64,000 bases of DNA from Paraclostridium sordellii (GTDB lineage: Bacteria > Bacillota > Clostridia > Peptostreptococcales > Peptostreptococcaceae): the NCBI RefSeq assembly GCF_000953675.1, contig NZ_LN679998.1, positions 2,792,102 through 2,856,101 on the forward strand, read 5' to 3'. Below are positions 60,501 through 64,000 of this stretch, one piece after another (the first letter of the stretch is position 1; every line of letters begins with the position of its first letter). Below the pieces are notes generated by a model that worked only from the letters and a program-made list of their open reading frames with translations, ran no database searches and was not told where the DNA came from. The translations under genes were made by a program, and so were the position numbers.

Positions 60501-61706
60501 TTATGACTTTATATCATTTATTATTATATTTGTTAAAAGTTTAGTAAACCTATTCCTATGAGTCGGTATTATGTGTCTATTTTCAAAATTAGACACCCAA
60601 TCCAAATTTGAATTTATATTAGTGTTTACTACTTCTACTACCTTATTAAAATCATAAAGATTAATTCTATTTATGTTATTTTCTTCAAGCTTTTTTTCAT
60701 ATATACAATAAAATAAATCTTTATATGAAAATTCTTTTGGCAAATTAAAGTTCTCGCCTAACTTTGGTATTATAGATTCTAAAAGAGTCCTTTTATTAAT
60801 ATCTCTTTTTATATTAAGTATCTTACATAATCCTTCAATTGCATTTTTACTTAAACTACTTAACTTATGAAAACAATAATCTTCATCATATTTATAATCT
60901 AAGTTAAAATAATACCTAACTCCACCATATCTGTTAAAGGTTTTCATAGTATCCATATATCCTAAGCTAATATTTCTCTTTACATTATCAGGATCTAAAT
61001 TTAAGCATCCACCTAAATATTCTGAAGGAACTATAACCTTCATGTTAGCATCTTGATGATGATTTAAATTTATTTTTCCAAATAAATCATCAATAAGTCT
61101 AATTACAACAATATCTTCATATCCCTTTTCTCTTAATAAACTTACAGGTATATTATTATGAAAAACACCATCTAAAAAAAGTTTATCGTCTAACTTATCT
61201 AGTTTAAATATAGGCAAACTTGCACTAGCTATTAAATAGTCTAATAATTTGCCATTTGGGATATCATCTAAAAACATTGGATTTGGAATTATTTTACCAT
61301 CCCACATAACAGTTACTAATCCAAAATCTTTATTAGATTTTCTTATTAAATCTTCGCTTATAGTTTTTTCTAATAAACTTCTAAATGGACTTATATCTAT
61401 ACCTTGATTTTTTCTAGCCTTATTCATCAAAGAAAGTACCATATTTATATTTTTAGGCGTAAAGTCAACATGCTTTATACGGTTATATGTTTCCTCATCT
61501 ATATTCATAAAATGAGTATAGTCATAGTTGGTCCATATATCCTCTAAGACATCAATATTATCTTGAACTATATAAGCTCCATTTAGAGCTCCTATAGATG
61601 TTCCTGCAACACCTTTAAACTCTATACCTAATTCTCTTAAAGCTTTAAATGCTCCTATCTGGTAAGCACCCTTTGTGCCTCCGCCTTCAAGCACTAATCC
61701 TTTCAT
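60501..61706 (-). CDS. Patatin-like phospholipase
   Basis: 401 residues. The oxyanion loop LEGGGTKGAYQIGAF, nucleophile Ser37 in AGTSIGALNG and the dyad Asp in FLDGVFHNNIP are intact, so a Ser/Asp lipid acyl hydrolase is expected. The C-terminal 150 residues are specific to this subgroup and unrecognised. No signal peptide: intracellular. It lies 57 nt upstream of ptsH, same direction, without a terminator, so ptsHI may partly be read from it. Confidence 0.88.
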   Translation of the reverse strand: MKGLVLEGGGTKGAYQIGAFKALRELGIEFKGVAGTSIGALNGAYIVQDNIDVLEDIWTNYDYTHFMNIDEETYNRIKHVDFTPKNINMVLSLMNKARKNQGIDISPFRSLLEKTISEDLIRKSNKDFGLVTVMWDGKIIPNPMFLDDIPNGKLLDYLIASASLPIFKLDKLDDKLFLDGVFHNNIPVSLLREKGYEDIVVIRLIDDLFGKINLNHHQDANMKVIVPSEYLGGCLNLDPDNVKRNISLGYMDTMKTFNRYGGVRYYFNLDYKYDEDYCFHKLSSLSKNAIEGLCKILNIKRDINKRTLLESIIPKLGENFNLPKEFSYKDLFYCIYEKKLEENNINRINLYDFNKVVEVVNTNINSNLDWVSNFENRHIIPTHRNRFTKLLTNIIINDIKS

Positions 61707-61898
61707 AAATATCTCCTTATCAAGTTACAAAGATATGTGTTCCTAAAAACAAATATATTACAAGTTTCACCCTATTTCAAGTAAAAATTATATTTTTTTA
61801 TAATATTTATTAAATTTTAATTTTATACTTCATTCTACATTCATATTTTAGCCTTTATATTTTAAATTAATATATATAAAAATAATGTATTTTTTAAT

Positions 61899-62243
61899 TT
61901 ATTTTATGTCATTTTTAGAATTTACTATTTTTATTGAGTTTAAAAATACTTTTCTCTCAATTGAATTTAGTTTTATATTTGACATTATATAGTTCATAGG
62001 ATCTACTAAGTATATATTTTTATAACCTGTTTTGTAAAACATCATACATGTATTTTTTATAGTGGAAATCTTATCGTATTCAAACGGATCTACCTCTATA
62101 ATTAAATTATATCTTTGTGTTTTTATTCCCTTTATTTTTTGCTTATAATCACTTGTAAACGATTTTATTTCTCTATCACTTAATTTACCTTCCACTTTTA
62201 CATATACACTACTTTCACTATTTATAATATCAACATTCATCAT
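61899..62243 (-). CDS. Unknown 114-aa protein, possibly STAS-like fold
   Basis: SD AGGAGG precedes two adjacent ATG codons (62243 and 62240). The pattern VYVKVEGKLSDREIKSF, then YNLIIEVDPFEYD, then GYKNIYLVDP alternates strands and helices in the way of single-domain STAS or similar proteins, but the key Ser/Thr of anti-anti-sigma factors (DxSG) is not obvious. It is 51 nt after the CamA-type methylase gene, same direction. The call is tentative. The 190 bp downstream to the patatin gene show no gene. Confidence 0.5.
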   Translation of the reverse strand: MMNVDIINSESSVYVKVEGKLSDREIKSFTSDYKQKIKGIKTQRYNLIIEVDPFEYDKISTIKNTCMMFYKTGYKNIYLVDPMNYIMSNIKLNSIERKVFLNSIKIVNSKNDIK

Positions 62244-62294
62244 ATCAACATTTCCTCCTCAAATTTATATTAATATGAGTATATGAAAAGTACT

Positions 62295-64000
62295 TTAAGT
62301 TAGTGAATTCAAATTCAGTGATTTAATTATTAAATCATTTATTTTACATTGTAAATTAATCAATTCTTCATTGTAATTATCATCATTTTTCATTATATTT
62401 ATAATTTTTTTAGATAAACTTTCTATTTTTTTGTAATTATGATCTTTAAATATACTTATTTCCATAACTTTATTTGGGTAATAATCATATAAGTTTTTAC
62501 CCATCTTTTTTGCAAATGTTTTAAAGTATGTATCATATACATCTGAATTTAATAATCCTACTAAATATTCATAAGAAAATTCTTTTTCATATTCAGGTCT
62601 TATATAAAAAGAATATACATCTGCACTACAAAAACTCTCTATTGTATCTATAGCAAATCTATTCTCACTAGACTTGTAAGGATACATTATTTTTTTTCTT
62701 TGAAATAATGATTTATCTCGTCCCCACTGTAATTGATACCATCTTCTTATATTTTTTCTGCATTCTCTTCTATTTTCTAATTTACTCTTATATTTTTGTA
62801 TATAGTCTATAAATTTTTTATATTTCTCTAAATCATCTATGTCATCACTATATATAAGTTTTTGAGAATTATTTTTAATCACATACTTTTTTATATTTTT
62901 ACTTTTTATCCAGTTTTTTAATATTTCATCTTCTTCAAATCGTGTCATATCTTCAACTACAAACGCTTTATCACATCCAGTTATTATTCCTTGAAAACTT
63001 AAACATATTTCCTTTAACTTATAATCACAATTTTTTTCTATTTGATTATATAGTTTAATATTTTCTATCTTATCTATAATCCAATCTTCCTCTAAATCCT
63101 TTTGATTTAATATAATCTTATCAAAATAATGTATATCATTTAATTTAGATAAAATATCCTTTCTATCTTTTAAACCTAGATTTGAATTGTTTAACTTATA
63201 CACATTCATATATTCATTTTTAATTTTTTCCTTTGACATAGTTATTATACAGCTTGCTATATTTGCATTTTTAAATATATTTATGCCATTAAAGTCTACA
63301 ATCTCTTTTATACTTACATTTTCCATTATGTATCGTCTTAAACAACTCCCACTAGGACTCTCTATAAAATATCTAGGAGTTATAATACTTGCTATTCCTT
63401 TTGATTTTAATAAATCTATTATCCTTTTATAAAAACAAAAGTAAATATCAGATTTATCCTTATATACATCTTTGTATTCTTTTATTAACCACTTTTTATA
63501 CTTGATTGTAAGCTTTTTATGCCCTATATATGGTGGATTTCCAACTATATAATCAAATTTTTCTTCCCAAAATAATTCCTTTAATTCATCATTGACACAA
63601 TCCCTATCCAAACTATCAAAGCAATATATATTTAGCTTATCAAAAGTAGAAGATATATCTTTATTCTTTAGAGAATATTTAAGTACTTCTACAGCTTTTT
63701 CATCTATATCTATGCCATATATACAATTACAAATAATATGATTATGAATATCTTTAATGTTTAGCTCATAGTTATATTTTTCAAACATTTCATAAAGAAA
63801 ATCATAAACTTCTAATAAAAAATTACCACAACCACAAGAAATATCTAAAATTTTAGGATATGGATTTTTAATAAAGTCATGATCATACAAAGCTTGTTTT
63901 ATAATATAATCTATAACATACTTTGGTGTGTAATAAATACCTAAATTTCTTTTATCTTCTTCCATTAAGCTATTTTCATATAAGTTCGCTAAATAATAAT
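62295..64000 (-). CDS. camA: CamA-type orphan DNA adenine methyltransferase (5' end outside window)
   Basis: At least 568 residues. SAM motif LDISCGCGNFLLEVYD, catalytic IVGNPPYIGHKK (NPPY, N6-adenine gamma class), then a target-recognition half with SFQGIITGCDKAF, LENRREC, ELQW-like YQLQWGRDK, KKIMYPYKSSENRFAID and YDYYPNKVM. These stretches match, as I remember it, C. difficile CamA, which methylates CAAAAA and promotes sporulation. The first in-frame ATG (63965) is not the true start: the frame stays open to base 64000 and reads YENSL eight residues before GIYYTPK, as in CamA. No restriction gene is seen in the window. Confidence 0.85.
   Translation of the reverse strand, partial: YYLANLYENSLMEEDKRNLGIYYTPKYVIDYIIKQALYDHDFIKNPYPKILDISCGCGNFLLEVYDFLYEMFEKYNYELNIKDIHNHIICNCIYGIDIDEKAVEVLKYSLKNKDISSTFDKLNIYCFDSLDRDCVNDELKELFWEEKFDYIVGNPPYIGHKKLTIKYKKWLIKEYKDVYKDKSDIYFCFYKRIIDLLKSKGIASIITPRYFIESPSGSCLRRYIMENVSIKEIVDFNGINIFKNANIASCIITMSKEKIKNEYMNVYKLNNSNLGLKDRKDILSKLNDIHYFDKIILNQKDLEEDWIIDKIENIKLYNQIEKNCDYKLKEICLSFQGIITGCDKAFVVEDMTRFEEDEILKNWIKSKNIKKYVIKNNSQKLIYSDDIDDLEKYKKFIDYIQKYKSKLENRRECRKNIRRWYQLQWGRDKSLFQRKKIMYPYKSSENRFAIDTIESFCSADVYSFYIRPEYEKEFSYEYLVGLLNSDVYDTYFKTFAKKMGKNLYDYYPNKVMEISIFKDHNYKKIESLSKKIINIMKNDDNYNEELINLQCKINDLIIKSLNLNSLT

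Noticed and set aside
63187-63432. 81-codon plus-strand frame
   Set aside because: Antisense to the methylase gene, no SD.
1-64000. CRISPR, tRNA, rRNA, prophage, transposon or replication origin
   Set aside because: Looked for regular repeats, cloverleaf or rRNA-like conserved stretches and transposase or integrase motifs; none seen.

Overview
The window is chromosomal DNA of an AT-rich, anaerobic, endospore-forming Firmicute, most likely a member of the Peptostreptococcaceae (the Clostridioides difficile family). The grounds are spoIIGA-sigE-sigG, an alpha/beta SASP gene, SpoVD/SpoVE-type septal enzymes, a one-polypeptide pyruvate:ferredoxin oxidoreductase, a MurE with the meso-DAP signature DNPR, and a DNA methylase closely resembling C. 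difficile CamA. I see no rRNA, tRNA, CRISPR array, prophage or transposase. Nearly all genes lie on the minus strand; only four are on the plus strand.

Layout, by ascending coordinate (minus-strand operons therefore read backwards). 1-1.8 kb: two tandem YIEGIA-family membrane proteins, the first cut by the window edge. 1.9-5.4 kb: operon ymxH-nrdR-pgeF-response regulator-histidine kinase. 5.4-8.5 kb: an inserted-looking signalling cassette with its own sigma-A promoter: a 155-aa membrane protein resembling a kinase-less AgrC sensor, AgrB, a 39-aa AgrD pheromone precursor, then a GGDEF/HD-GYP cyclic-di-GMP enzyme. 8.6-12.3 kb: sigG, sigE, spoIIGA and ftsZ. 13.1-26.7 kb: the cell-wall/division cluster (ftsQ, murA, murG, spoVE, murD, mraY, murF, spoVD, ftsL, rsmH, lgt, PHP phosphatase), with an apparently empty 750-bp gap between ftsQ and ftsZ. 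26.8-33.2 kb: the YmfH/YmfF M16 pair, a membrane ferrochelatase-like protein, ychF (+) and murE. 33.4-42.6 kb: central metabolism (nifJ, deoC, an HxlR regulator (+), pduL, aroA-aroB-aroC). 42.6-49 kb: flavodoxin-like oxidoreductase, GAF-PP2C phosphatase, unknowns, SASP, BaiN-type flavoprotein, PAP2 phosphatase. 49-52.6 kb: a mannose-family PTS (IIB-IIC-IID-IIA) behind a ROK sugar kinase. 52.7-58.2 kb: hpt, a CobD-like aminotransferase (+), a secreted transglutaminase-SLH protein, a YkvA protein, and asnA under a T-box riboswitch. 58.4-61.7 kb: ptsI, ptsH, a patatin. 61.9-64 kb: a small unknown protein and the CamA-type methylase, whose true start lies beyond the window.

Functionally the window joins peptidoglycan precursor synthesis and septation with the first sporulation sigma factors. 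The most notable items are the agr/c-di-GMP cassette beside sigG, the CamA orthologue with its start outside the window, a predicted RNA structure that buries the murA ribosome binding site, and a spoIIG promoter with the unusually long spacer known for Spo0A-activated promoters. All functional statements rest on reading motifs and on knowledge of the families; no database search was run.
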